A stretch of 64,000 bases of DNA from Mycolicibacterium aromaticivorans JS19b1 = JCM 16368 (GTDB lineage: Bacteria > Actinomycetota > Actinomycetes > Mycobacteriales > Mycobacteriaceae), in NCBI RefSeq assembly GCF_000559085.1, contig NZ_JALN02000001.1, positions 5,208,001-5,272,000 on the forward strand, in the 5' to 3' direction. Made by a program: the position numbers and the translations under genes. Shown in pieces: positions 53,445-62,537 of the stretch (its first letter is position 1; the number at the start of each line of letters is the position of its first letter). The notes under the pieces were generated by a model, which saw only the letters and a list, made by a program, of their open reading frames with translations, ran no database searches and was not told where the DNA came from.

Positions 53445-53493
53445 GTATCGCCGTTACCTGTATCGGCGGCCGTGGCCGACTTATGATCCAGCC

Positions 53494-55176
53494 GTGTCCA
53501 TCACCGGCGATCTGCAGCAGGCTCGCCAGCTCGCCCTCGCCGCTCAGGAGGAGAAGGCCAAAGACCTTTTGCTGTCGCTGATGCCGCAGATCGAGAGCGA
53601 GGACCGCGACGACCTCGCGCTCGAAGCCTTCGCTCAACTGGGCGAAATCTATCTCACCCGAACGGCTTACGACGGCACCCGCGAATGTCTCCGGCGGATG
53701 ACCGACTGCCTGGCCGCATACCCCGCGCAGGGAGCCGAGACCGACCGCATGGTCGCCCGCTACACCCTGCGGGCACTGTTCTTGCGCATCGGCCTGGCCG
53801 CGGCCGCCGGTGACCACGAGGACGCCGCGGCCGAACTCGCCCGACTGCGCGACGACAACACCGCGCAGCGGTTCGCCGACCTGGAACCCGAACAGCGGCA
53901 CCTTGCGACGTTGGCCGGGGTGTTGTGCGCGACGGCGTTGTGCGATGACGACCTGCACGTGCCGGCAGCGCACTTGTGGCAGGACATCATTCCCGTCATC
54001 GCCGGGCTGGCCGGGGGCACCGACGACGCCGATCAGCTGTTGGTCGCCGCCGGGCTGGCGTACGGCCGATTCTGCGTGGAGACCGGCCGGCTCGAGGAAG
54101 GGGAGCAGTGGCTGCGTCGGGCCGGTGCCCGCTCCCAGCGCCGCGAGTGGACATTGTATTGGGCCAGAGCCGAACTCGAGACCGCCGCGGCCATGTGGAT
54201 GCGCGGCGATCATGAATCCACCGAACGTCTGGTGGGGTCCGCCTATCCGGTGATCGCCGAACATTCCCGCGCGCACGACGTCGCCCGCTGCTGGCTGTAT
54301 TTCGGGCTCACCCGGCTCGGTGTCGGCTGGCTCAAAGAGGCCGACGAATCCTGGGGCCACGCCGAGACACAGTGGCGGGAATTGGGCCGTCCACTGTTCG
54401 TCCATCGTATTCTGTTGCAGCGCAGCTGGATTTCGGTGTTCCGCGGCCGCTTCGACGAGGCCGTCGAGCAGGTGGCGGAGGCACGGCGGTTCCTCGACGG
54501 CTGGCCGCGATCGAGCTGGCTGCAGTATGCGCGGCTCGACGACCACCTCGGTTCGATCTGGCGAGCCGACGCGCTGGCCGACCTGAACTTCGACGGAATC
54601 GGCGATCCCTCGGACAGCTGGCAGGCCACCAAGGAGCGCCAGGTGGCCTCGCACGGCGTCACCCGGTTCGACTCGGGAAGCGAGCGTCACCGCAGCGCAC
54701 TCGGCAAGCTGGAGAAGGCGGCCGAACTCAAGATTCCGGCCGCGCTGGCGGTCGACTCGGTGCGCTACGCCATGACGGACGCCGACGCGCGCTGGCGATG
54801 GGCCTCCCAGGTATCGGCGCGCATGCTGGCCGGCGCCTTCTCGGTGGCCTGGGAGTGGGAGAACGACGAACTGCTCAGCGAACTCATCGAATACCACTGT
54901 GCACGAGGCACGTTCGCGAGTCAGCCGCGCGGCGAAGGCGGCGGGTGGGAGGCGCCTGCCACGGTGACGGTTCCGGTCGAGACCCTCGACGAGGAGGCGC
55001 TGGCCGCCGGTGGCTACACGGTGGACGCCCTGACCCAGACGACGCTCGGAGCCCTGCCTCCGCTGCAGATGGATCCCGGCGGATCACCGATCCTGGCGCG
55101 TTACCGGCTGCTTGCGCAGAACCGCTACGGCCAGGCCGTCACCTCCGGCGGCCCCGTCTGGTCGACGTGGCCATGA
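53494..55176 (+). CDS. TPR-like helical protein coupled to the CHAT protease
   Basis: 560 aa, nearly all helical. Residues about 1-420 consist of repeated helix pairs of TPR type, for example AQEEKAKDLLLSLMPQ, LALEAFAQLGEIYLTRTAYDGT, GLAYGRFCVETGRLEEGEQWLRRAG and RSWISVFRGRFDEAVEQVAEARRFL, each with the small-residue and aromatic spacing of TPRs. A less regular C-terminal domain follows (residues 430-560). GTG 53494 is used, as upstream in-frame residues are Arg-rich noise. It overlaps the CHAT gene by four bases (ATGA). It probably senses a ligand or serves as the partner or target of the protease. Confidence 0.82.
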   Translation: MSITGDLQQARQLALAAQEEKAKDLLLSLMPQIESEDRDDLALEAFAQLGEIYLTRTAYDGTRECLRRMTDCLAAYPAQGAETDRMVARYTLRALFLRIGLAAAAGDHEDAAAELARLRDDNTAQRFADLEPEQRHLATLAGVLCATALCDDDLHVPAAHLWQDIIPVIAGLAGGTDDADQLLVAAGLAYGRFCVETGRLEEGEQWLRRAGARSQRREWTLYWARAELETAAAMWMRGDHESTERLVGSAYPVIAEHSRAHDVARCWLYFGLTRLGVGWLKEADESWGHAETQWRELGRPLFVHRILLQRSWISVFRGRFDEAVEQVAEARRFLDGWPRSSWLQYARLDDHLGSIWRADALADLNFDGIGDPSDSWQATKERQVASHGVTRFDSGSERHRSALGKLEKAAELKIPAALAVDSVRYAMTDADARWRWASQVSARMLAGAFSVAWEWENDELLSELIEYHCARGTFASQPRGEGGGWEAPATVTVPVETLDEEALAAGGYTVDALTQTTLGALPPLQMDPGGSPILARYRLLAQNRYGQAVTSGGPVWSTWP

Positions 55177-56513
55177 CCACGACCCTGGTGCTGCGGTACG
55201 CCGACGTCGGAGTGGCGACCTATGCCAGCCTGCGCATCGTCGGCCGGCCGGAGCGCACCGTGACGTGGGTGGTGCACGAGCCGATCGTCCTTGCCGCGCT
55301 GGCCGAATTACGCGGGGCGCTGCCCGATCCTGACGGTGACGAGAGCCTGGCCGACGCGCTCGACCGGGCGCTGACCCGCGGCCCGTTCGCCACGGCGAGG
55401 GGGGAGTTGACCCTCGCCTACATCCTCGGTGCATTGTTGATTGCGGAGCCGGCGTGGCAGTTGATCAGCGAATGCCTCGCTGATCCGCGCCCGGTGCTGT
55501 TCGTCTCGCCGAGTGCGCGGTTGGCCCGCATTCCGTGGGCGGCAGTGGCGGTTCCGCTGACCGGGCCGAGTCCCGAGGAGTTGGTCGCCGCCCGCAAGGA
55601 GGCGGTCACCTTCACCGGGACCACCGCAGCGAGCATTCCGTGGCAGCTCGCCGACATCGACGCCGTCACCGAGGGTGTGCGGCTGATGGAGATGGCCGAC
55701 GTGGTGATGGCGGTGCCGCCCAACATCGTGCACGCCCCCCGCGCACCGGCACGATGGAGTGAAAGACGATGTGCGCCAGCACTTCTCGTGCTCGATCCCC
55801 GCGTGCCGGGCCAGCGACCGGATTCTGCCCTGGGATCGGTGCTGGGCCGGCCGTCGAGCGAGGGCGCGCTGTCCCGCCATTTCGGCGATCTGCTCGAGCA
55901 CCGCGCGGTGCTCCCCGAGGTCACTGCCCCGGTGGAGTTGTTCCGCCGAAGCGACGCCGACCGGCGGTGGCTGGCCACACTTCTGCAGCGGGCTCCGAGC
56001 CGGATGTTGTTCGTCGGTCACGCGAGTGCCGCCGATCGTGCGCACGGCTACGCCGACCGCGCGGCCCTGCACCTGGCCTGCACGGCCGCGGCGGAGGGTG
56101 CGGCCGAATCGGTCGGGGATCACCGCCCGCTGCTGGCCTCGGACCTGATGGCTGCCCAGTTGCCGGTGCCGCCCCGGGTGGCTCTGCTCGCATGCGGTTC
56201 CGGCGGTGACTATCAGTTCGACGAAGCGACCGGGCTGGTCGCCGCGATGGTCCTCTGCGGCAGCGAGCTGGTGACCGCCACGCTGTGGTCGCTGCCGACC
56301 ACCGCGGGCTATCGCCGGTTCACCGGGCGCGCCGAGGATCCGATGGCCGAGGTGGTGATGGCCGTCGACGACGCCCACGAGGCCGACGACGCGGTGTTGA
56401 GCGTCAATCGCTGGCAGCGGGCCCAGATGCGCCGGTGGCGCGATGGTGATGCCACCGCAAGCCCGTTGTACTGGGCCGCGGTGGTCACCTTCGCGGTCGG
56501 GGGTGCCCGATGA
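55173..56513 (+). CDS. CHAT-domain caspase-like protease
   Basis: 446 aa. The N-terminal half is a prodomain-like region of about 150 residues (TTLVLRYADVGVATYASLRI, ALAELRGALPDP). The CHAT/caspase-like domain covers about 110-446, with RLARIPWAAVAVP, the catalytic His283 in LFVGHASA, and the catalytic Cys341 in VALLACGSGG, followed by GLVAAMVLCGSELVTATLWSLP. Both catalytic residues are intact. In other bacteria CHAT proteases act in effector or defence systems, and TPR-CHAT proteins cut specific host proteins (Craspase). Substrate unknown. Confidence 0.85.
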   Translation: MTTTLVLRYADVGVATYASLRIVGRPERTVTWVVHEPIVLAALAELRGALPDPDGDESLADALDRALTRGPFATARGELTLAYILGALLIAEPAWQLISECLADPRPVLFVSPSARLARIPWAAVAVPLTGPSPEELVAARKEAVTFTGTTAASIPWQLADIDAVTEGVRLMEMADVVMAVPPNIVHAPRAPARWSERRCAPALLVLDPRVPGQRPDSALGSVLGRPSSEGALSRHFGDLLEHRAVLPEVTAPVELFRRSDADRRWLATLLQRAPSRMLFVGHASAADRAHGYADRAALHLACTAAAEGAAESVGDHRPLLASDLMAAQLPVPPRVALLACGSGGDYQFDEATGLVAAMVLCGSELVTATLWSLPTTAGYRRFTGRAEDPMAEVVMAVDDAHEADDAVLSVNRWQRAQMRRWRDGDATASPLYWAAVVTFAVGGAR

Positions 56514-56545
56514 TCAGCTGCGGTGTCGATGAACGCGCCGAGCGC

Positions 56546-57205
56546 TTAGGCAGGGGGCACGCACACCGCGATCGCGGACTCGTCCGCCGGAAGGTAGTAG
56601 GTGTCGATGATGCTGCCGGGGGAGACCTTGTCCAGCGCAGCCTCGGGCACCAGGGTGATCTCCTGGGCCGGGAACTGTCCGCCCCCCGGTCGTGTGACCA
56701 TCACATCCAGTTCGACCTCGCGGAGCGCCTCACGCTCGCGGCCGGTGGTCCGCATCCCGGTCACCACGCCGCACGAGTGGGTGCCGAAGCGGATCAGATC
56801 GAGCTGGTCGTGGGTCAACACACCGTGCCGCAGCAGCGTGCGGTCGGCGGTGGCCCGCACCGCGATCGCATCATCGGCCAGCGTGAGCTGCTTGCGGCTG
56901 GCCGGGTCGAAGGACACCAGCACGATCACCCCGGGGCGCAGGGCCGACAGCACCTCATCATCCGCACTGTGGCACAGCCGACCGGTGAAGCGCTGGCCGG
57001 CAACGCTTTCCACTTCGATGACGATCACCGGATCGTCGGATCCCGCCACCATCTGCACCGTGCCGACGCCGATGGAGCGCGGGCAGCGGGTATTTGGTGG
57101 GCGCCGCCTGCGCGGCGGCTGTCCGGCCAGGTCGGCGGCGACGACGATCGAGGCCAGTGCGATCGCGGAGACGACGGCGAGGGCGCCCAGGAGTGCATCA
57201 GACAT
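56546..57205 (-). CDS. Membrane-anchored beta-rich protein in the CHAT block
   Basis: 219 aa. An N-terminal transmembrane helix (LLGALAVVSAIALASIVVAADL), a basic turn (GQPPRRRRPPN), and a soluble domain of about 175 residues of two similar beta-rich halves (VIVIEVESVAGQRFTGRLC and EVELDVMVTRPGGGQFPAQEITLVPEAAL). The second half ends with a YYLPADESAIAVCV strand. It is convergent with the CHAT gene (32 bp) and divergent from the 439-aa gene (66 bp). Function unknown; topology suggests a cytoplasmic soluble domain. Confidence 0.72.
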   Translation of the reverse strand: MSDALLGALAVVSAIALASIVVAADLAGQPPRRRRPPNTRCPRSIGVGTVQMVAGSDDPVIVIEVESVAGQRFTGRLCHSADDEVLSALRPGVIVLVSFDPASRKQLTLADDAIAVRATADRTLLRHGVLTHDQLDLIRFGTHSCGVVTGMRTTGREREALREVELDVMVTRPGGGQFPAQEITLVPEAALDKVSPGSIIDTYYLPADESAIAVCVPPA

Positions 57206-57271
57206 GGTGTGCAGCGTGCCGACCGTCGGCGGCTACCGAACCCAACTTTGCGCTGGCCTTATTCTGTCCGG

Positions 57272-58591
57272 ATGAGCGCCGGCCCGGACACCGTCACGGG
57301 TGTGGGCACGTCGCAACCGCGACGGGCCGTGATCGACCGTGCATGGCGGATGATCGGCCCCGGCGTCGAGGTTCTCAGCGGTGACGACGGCGGGCCGCTG
57401 CGCAGAACGGTGAAGCGGATCATCGATCCGCTTGTGCTGCGACTGCGCAGCAACCCCGCCTACTCCGCACCATTCGTCGACGCCGACGTGGCGGCCGAGA
57501 TAGCCGACGTGATCGGCGGCCACGCGGACCGACTGCGTTGGGCCGCAGCATGGTTCGAGTTGATGAAGCAGGAACGCCGGCGTCTGCGCATCACCACCGG
57601 TAACGCCCAAGACCTCTATTTCCCAGTGTGTTTCGAGCTCTCCGTCACCGACGGGGCGCCCGGCGGAAACGGGCTAGACACAGCGTCGGCGGCGCTGCGC
57701 GCCGTTCATGACGACCGCGACCGCACCGCCGTGGAAGTGCTCAACGCGCATGTCGCGTCACCGCAGGTGATGGCTCGCCTGTCGGCCCAGTTGCATCGCA
57801 GCTGGGCCGATGTTCGGGCCGACGACAGCATCGGCGGGCCGTTCCTGGCCGGCCTGGCCACCGTGCTGGGTCCCGCCGAGGGGCATCGCGCCGCCGTTGC
57901 GCGCCAACGGGTGTGGTCGGCGCTGATCGCCGACGCGACGCCGCACAACCTCGGCGCCCGCGCCCGCAGCCAACCGTCGGCGTTGCCGTGGTCGCTGGTC
58001 GACCTGGGCCTGACCGCCGCATTGCCGCTGGGGCCGCCGCCGTTGACCGGGGGGCCGGAGCGCGACCGGCCGCTGGACCGCAGCGTGGTGGACCGGGTTC
58101 GGGCCACCCTGCGCCGCGCGCTGGATCGTGACGAGTTGCCGGACGTGCCGCTGCTGTGCGCCGAAGAAGTCGACCGGGCCTGTGCCCCTTGGGGTTTCCT
58201 CGGTGAGGATAACCAGGCTGCGCTGGTCGCGGGGATCGAGGTGGCCGGCCAGCTGGCACCGCTCGACGAACGGGCCGCGACCACCTATCAGGTGGCGGCG
58301 ATCATCCAGGCCCGGTTGCGCAAGGAGGCCTATGTGCTGCACGCACGCCGGGTGCTGGCCGGTGCCGACCCGGTGCACCCGCGTCAGCGCCGGGTCGTCG
58401 AGGACCTCATGTGCTTCGCACAGCCCTACCTGAGTCGGCTGTGGGCGCGGTTGCACGGCCGCGACGTGTGGCAGGAACCCTGCGACGACGTCGACGATCT
58501 GCGTGCCCTGCTGGAGGGGGTCGCCCGTTCGGTGAGCCTCGACCACCGGCAGCGCATCAAGGCGATGCTGGAAGTGCAGGTGCTCCAATGA
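57272..58591 (+). CDS. Unknown helical protein (439 aa), first gene of a pair
   Basis: 439 aa, mostly helical with an Asp/Arg-rich composition. No recognised catalytic motif. Segments include RAVIDRAWRMIGPGVEVLSGDD, ADRLRWAAAWFELMKQERRRLRITT, RVRATLRRALDRDELPDVPLLCAEEVDRACAPWGFL and QRRVVEDLMCFAQPYLSRLWARL. ATG 57272 follows a short spacer from the divergent membrane gene. The stop overlaps the ATG of the 375-aa gene (ATGA). The context puts it in the CHAT block; it might be a substrate or scaffold for the protease. Confidence 0.75.
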   Translation: MSAGPDTVTGVGTSQPRRAVIDRAWRMIGPGVEVLSGDDGGPLRRTVKRIIDPLVLRLRSNPAYSAPFVDADVAAEIADVIGGHADRLRWAAAWFELMKQERRRLRITTGNAQDLYFPVCFELSVTDGAPGGNGLDTASAALRAVHDDRDRTAVEVLNAHVASPQVMARLSAQLHRSWADVRADDSIGGPFLAGLATVLGPAEGHRAAVARQRVWSALIADATPHNLGARARSQPSALPWSLVDLGLTAALPLGPPPLTGGPERDRPLDRSVVDRVRATLRRALDRDELPDVPLLCAEEVDRACAPWGFLGEDNQAALVAGIEVAGQLAPLDERAATTYQVAAIIQARLRKEAYVLHARRVLAGADPVHPRQRRVVEDLMCFAQPYLSRLWARLHGRDVWQEPCDDVDDLRALLEGVARSVSLDHRQRIKAMLEVQVLQ

Positions 58592-59715
58592 GGCTGGTGG
58601 CCGAGTCCGGGTTATGGCGGATCGGGCCTGCGGTGGCCGCGGTGCCGCTCGTCGCGGTGCTCGAGGTCGACGGTGCGGTCCTGGCCTGGACCGTCGACGG
58701 GGCGGCGGACGGGTCCGCTGCGCAGATCACCCTGACCGACGCCGCCCGCGCGGACTGGCTGTGGCGGGTCGTTGGTGAAGATGGCCACCATGCGGTGGCC
58801 ACCGCGACCGCACAAGCGCCGAATCACGAGGCCGGAGTTGACCTTACGGGTGTCGACGTACGGTCCGGTGCCGTGGCCGACCTGCGCCGGCTGGCGGTCG
58901 GGCATTGGTTGCGCCGGTGGTGGCCTGCCAGTGTGCGCGACGGCATCGTCGGCCTCGATCCGGCGCTGCTGGACGCCGAGATCGCGCTGCTGACCGCAGC
59001 TGCCGAGGACTTCGTCGCCGACGGTCTGGACGCCGACATCGGCGCGCTGTTGGCCCCGCACGCCGCCGCCCTGACGATGCACCTGCGGGTCGGTGACCCG
59101 CGGGTGGTGGCTCTGGTCCGGAAGGTCGTCGACCTGGCCGACGACATCGGCGTCGACGCGCCGGGCTGGGCCGAACTTGTCGACGCGGTCGGAAACGTAG
59201 AGTTCCACCGCGCGACCGCCCATCAGGACGACTACGCGCTGGCCGCCGGCGGCGACGGCGGACCGGTGCCCGCGGGGCTGATCGCGCGTGGCACGGCATC
59301 GATCGCCTGGTCGGGGGTCCCCGGCGGGGTGTTCGACGCCGCCGAGGACACCGTCAGCTGGGCGGTCGCCGCCGACGGCGACCGGGTGGCCGCGACGCTG
59401 CACGCCGCGGTGATCGGACCCGGCTCGCCGACCGGTGTCCCGGTCACCGTGCACTGCGGAAACCTCAGTGCCACCGGCGAACTCGACGCATCAGGCCGTA
59501 CAACCGTCCCCGTACTCGACGAAGCGAATGCCCCGGTGGCCGCCGCGACCGCGTGGGACCAGAACTGGTCTACAACCGTCGTCACGGTCGGGGCGCAGAT
59601 GGCGGAGGCACCCGATGCGCGCGAGCGGGTTCGGCGATTCGCCCGGCAGCGACTCTCGCAACCGGGGCCCGACGCCTACCTCGCCGAGACCCTGGCCGCG
59701 GAATCCGACTACTAG
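58588..59715 (+). CDS. Unknown alpha/beta protein (375 aa), second gene of the pair
   Basis: 375 aa. An N-terminal beta-rich segment (PAVAAVPLVAVLEVDGAVLAWTVDG), a helical middle (DLRRLAVGHWLRRWWPASVRDGIVG, ALLDAEIALLTAAAEDFVADGL) and a beta-rich C-terminal domain of about 130 residues (GVFDAAEDTVSWAVAADGDRVAATLHAAVI, GELDASGRTTVPVL). No signal peptide or catalytic motif. It overlaps the preceding gene by four bases and the convergent agmatinase gene by four bases. Family unknown. Confidence 0.74.
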   Translation: MRLVAESGLWRIGPAVAAVPLVAVLEVDGAVLAWTVDGAADGSAAQITLTDAARADWLWRVVGEDGHHAVATATAQAPNHEAGVDLTGVDVRSGAVADLRRLAVGHWLRRWWPASVRDGIVGLDPALLDAEIALLTAAAEDFVADGLDADIGALLAPHAAALTMHLRVGDPRVVALVRKVVDLADDIGVDAPGWAELVDAVGNVEFHRATAHQDDYALAAGGDGGPVPAGLIARGTASIAWSGVPGGVFDAAEDTVSWAVAADGDRVAATLHAAVIGPGSPTGVPVTVHCGNLSATGELDASGRTTVPVLDEANAPVAAATAWDQNWSTTVVTVGAQMAEAPDARERVRRFARQRLSQPGPDAYLAETLAAESDY

Positions 59716-60755
59716 GCCAGCGGGGACGGCGGTCCTGGCCTGACGTTCGCCGCGTCGCGGCGGCGGGCCGCCATTCCGGCCAGCGCTTCGAACACCACCC
59801 GATGGGCGGCATTGACCGTCAGTTCCGCGTGGTCGTAGGCGGGAGCGACCTCCACCACGTCGACGCCCACGACGTCATGTTCGTAACAGAGTTGCCGCAC
59901 CATACGCAGCAGATCAGCACTGGTGATCCCGCCCGGCTCAGGTGTCCCGGTGCCAGGCGCGTGCGCGGGATCCAGAACGTCGATATCGACTGACACGTAG
60001 AGCTTTTCGGCCTTATCGAGCGCCTCGGAGACGGCGCGGCGCATCACTTCCTTGAAGCCGTGGTCCCAGATCTCCTGCATGGTGTGCCAGGTCATGCCCT
60101 GTTCCTGCATCCACTCGAACGTGTCCTGCGGCGGCCAGTATCCGCGCAACCCGACCTGAACGAAATGCGTTCCGGGAACCGCCCCGGACTCGATCAGTCG
60201 CCGCATCGGGGTGCCATGGCTGGCCAGATTGCCGTCGATGATGTCGGCGGTGTCGGCGTGGGCATCGAAATGCACGATCCCGACGTTCCCGTAGCCGTGC
60301 ACATCGGCGACAGCGGTGGCCGACGGCCAGGTGATCGAGTGGTCGCCGCCCAGGACCACCGGAACTATGCCCCGCGAAGCGACCGTATGCACCCGCTCGC
60401 GGATGTTGGCGTGCGACACCTCGGTCATCCCGTGCGGGCAATGCGCGTCACCGAAGTCGACGACCTCGAGCCAGTCGAAGATCTCCAGCCCGAGATCCAT
60501 GTGATACGTGCCGGGTTCATAGGCGGTGGCCCGGATGGCCCGCGGACCGAACCGGGCACCCGGGCGATTGGTCGTGGCGATATCGAACGGCGCGCCGACG
60601 ATCGCCACATCCGGGCGCCAGCTGTCCAACTGCTCCGGCTCGGTCAGAAACGGGCGATGCCCGAACGAGGCCAGGCCCGCGTAGGGCAGATCCAGTTGCC
60701 CGGCCATCCCGGGAGGCAGATCACGCGCAGGCTTGTGGTCATGACCGGAGCTCAT
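59712..60755 (-). CDS. speB: Agmatinase/arginase-family ureohydrolase
   Basis: 347 aa. All the metal motifs of the ureohydrolase fold are visible: GGDHS, HFDAHADT, and SVDIDVLDPAHAPGTGTPEPGG. The binuclear Mn site is therefore intact. The family splits agmatine, guanidinobutyrate, proclavaminate and related guanidino compounds; the exact substrate needs biochemical evidence, so the symbol is tentative. Convergent with the 375-aa gene. ATG at 60755. Confidence 0.87.
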   Translation of the reverse strand: MSSGHDHKPARDLPPGMAGQLDLPYAGLASFGHRPFLTEPEQLDSWRPDVAIVGAPFDIATTNRPGARFGPRAIRATAYEPGTYHMDLGLEIFDWLEVVDFGDAHCPHGMTEVSHANIRERVHTVASRGIVPVVLGGDHSITWPSATAVADVHGYGNVGIVHFDAHADTADIIDGNLASHGTPMRRLIESGAVPGTHFVQVGLRGYWPPQDTFEWMQEQGMTWHTMQEIWDHGFKEVMRRAVSEALDKAEKLYVSVDIDVLDPAHAPGTGTPEPGGITSADLLRMVRQLCYEHDVVGVDVVEVAPAYDHAELTVNAAHRVVFEALAGMAARRRDAANVRPGPPSPLA

Positions 60756-60837
60756 GGGCCAGACATTACCGCCGTCGAGCCGGCCGGGTTAGCCTCGACA
60801 GGACAGCGTTCCGTAGGAGTCTGTGGGAGTTGACACC

Positions 60838-61233
60838 GTGAGCGAACCGACCCGTGCCGAGATCGCCCGCGCATTCGCCCAGCACCGATTCGACGACGCT
60901 CTTCCGCATCTGGCCCGCGACGTCGTGTGGACCATCGTCGGCTACTCGGTGTTGGAGGGGGCCGACGCCGTCGCCACCACGTGCCGTGACACCGCGGGCG
61001 GTCTCGCCGCGACCGTGGCCACCTGGGACCGGTGCCTCACGGTGGAACAGGACGACACCGTCGTCGTCGAGGTGCTCGGCCGATACCGGCGCCAGGACGG
61101 CGTCACGATCGTTTCCAGTTGCCACATCTGCCGATTCGCCGGCGCCGAGATCACAGCGATCACGTCCTACGGCGTGGAGGTCGACCCGGACTCGGTGGGC
61201 GCACCCAGCGACATCCGGCACGCCACCCGCTGA
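60838..61233 (+). CDS. NTF2/SnoaL-like protein
   Basis: 131 aa. SEPTRAEIARAFAQHRFDDALPHLARDVVWTIVG is the opening helix of the SnoaL/NTF2-like fold, with later strands VVVEVLGRYRRQDGVTIVSSCHICRF. GTG 60838 follows a GGGAG ribosome-binding site. Divergent from the agmatinase-family gene and convergent with the GGDEF-like gene. Function unknown. Confidence 0.76.
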   Translation: MSEPTRAEIARAFAQHRFDDALPHLARDVVWTIVGYSVLEGADAVATTCRDTAGGLAATVATWDRCLTVEQDDTVVVEVLGRYRRQDGVTIVSSCHICRFAGAEITAITSYGVEVDPDSVGAPSDIRHATR

Positions 61234-61236
61234 GCA

Positions 61237-62361
61237 TCACAGCAGCGGGGTGTCGTACCCGTCGTTGTCGCCATCGCAGATGCTGAGGTTCGGGCTCACC
61301 ACGTAGCGGGCCTGATTGCCGCCGGCCCGCCGTGCCTCGTACATCGCGGTCGTGGCCAACGCCACGATCTCGTCGAGGATTTCGTTGGGCGGGTGCTCGA
61401 CCAGCGGCTGCAGCGGAGTACTCACCACACCGATGCTGGCTGTCATCCCGGCCGGCGACGACGCGATAGCACCGCGGATCCGCTCGATGAGCGGTGACGA
61501 ATCGGGTGTCGTGAAGCAGTCGGCGACAAGGAATTCCGCCTCGCTGACATGTCCGACGATCGCGTCGCGGCGCACCGTCTCACGCAGCGCCTGGCCCGCG
61601 GCCACCCGTGCCCGGTTGCCACCGCGGTTGCCTGCGACAGCGACCATCGCCGCGAAGCTGTCGATGTTGACGACGGCGATCACGAGAAAGCGGTCGTCGC
61701 CGCGGTTGCGTGAGGCCAGCAGAGTGGCCGTCTGCAGATAGAACGCATCGCGGTTGAGCAGTCCGGTGAGCGGTTCGACGGCGTCCGCGCCGTCCTCGGC
61801 ACCGGTCAGCCACACCACCAGCCGGCAGGAGAAGGCCGCGAACACGTACAGCAGCAGAATCAACGCGACGCCGGCCAGCGTCAGCGGAAGGTCGGCGCCG
61901 GCCATCTGCACGGCCAGGTAGATCAGGGTGCCCAGGGCGATGGTGAGCACCGTCGTCAGCAACCGCGGGCCGTGAAAGAGCGCCGCATAGCCGATGATCA
62001 GTGCGAACGACGAGGCGCCCAGCAGTCCGTACAGCGGAACCACCGGGACGATCGACCCGATGGCGATGGACACCGCGGCGACGACGACCAGCAACGCCGA
62101 CTCGGTACGGGTCGGCCAGCGATGCCGCAGCCAGATGAACGTCGATCCGAAGCACAGAGCTGACACCACGACCAGCAGTGATTGGCCGAACGGCCACTGC
62201 ATGGCCGCCGAGCTCCCGATGGTCGACAACGTGATCAGGCCCAGCGTGAAGACGCTGCCGGCGATGACCCGAGAGGTGTACGTTTGCGCGCCGCGGGCCG
62301 CGAGCAGGGCGGTCAAGGTGTAGTACTGATTCGCGGATCGGGTGGACAACGCCAGACGCAT
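61237..62361 (-). CDS. Membrane protein with a degenerate GGDEF-like domain
   Basis: 374 aa. Six transmembrane helices in residues 30-190 (including SVFTLGLITLSTIGSSAAM), then a domain with GGDEF features: DAVEPLTGLLNRDAFYLQTATLL (usual DPLTGLxNRRxF), VVNIDSFA, and a G-D-D-E-F equivalent that reads HVSEAEFLVAD. The catalytic GG(D/E)EF motif is replaced by VSEAEF, so it probably cannot make cyclic di-GMP. It may be a sensor or GTP-binding protein. A further strand (PAGMTASIGVVSTP) matches the GGDEF core. Confidence 0.85.
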   Translation of the reverse strand: MRLALSTRSANQYYTLTALLAARGAQTYTSRVIAGSVFTLGLITLSTIGSSAAMQWPFGQSLLVVVSALCFGSTFIWLRHRWPTRTESALLVVVAAVSIAIGSIVPVVPLYGLLGASSFALIIGYAALFHGPRLLTTVLTIALGTLIYLAVQMAGADLPLTLAGVALILLLYVFAAFSCRLVVWLTGAEDGADAVEPLTGLLNRDAFYLQTATLLASRNRGDDRFLVIAVVNIDSFAAMVAVAGNRGGNRARVAAGQALRETVRRDAIVGHVSEAEFLVADCFTTPDSSPLIERIRGAIASSPAGMTASIGVVSTPLQPLVEHPPNEILDEIVALATTAMYEARRAGGNQARYVVSPNLSICDGDNDGYDTPLL

Positions 62362-62537
62362 TACCCCACCCTTCGTGATCGCACCGCTGCTGCACGACTT
62401 GTCAGCAACGAAATCGCGGTTGCGCTACCGATGCCGGGTTCCGAGCCTAGCGAACGCTTTCTGCACTGGCCACCCCCGGTTTTCTCAGTTTTTCCGCATA
62501 CGACAATTGGGTCGGCGTGGCGAACGGCCGGATTCCG

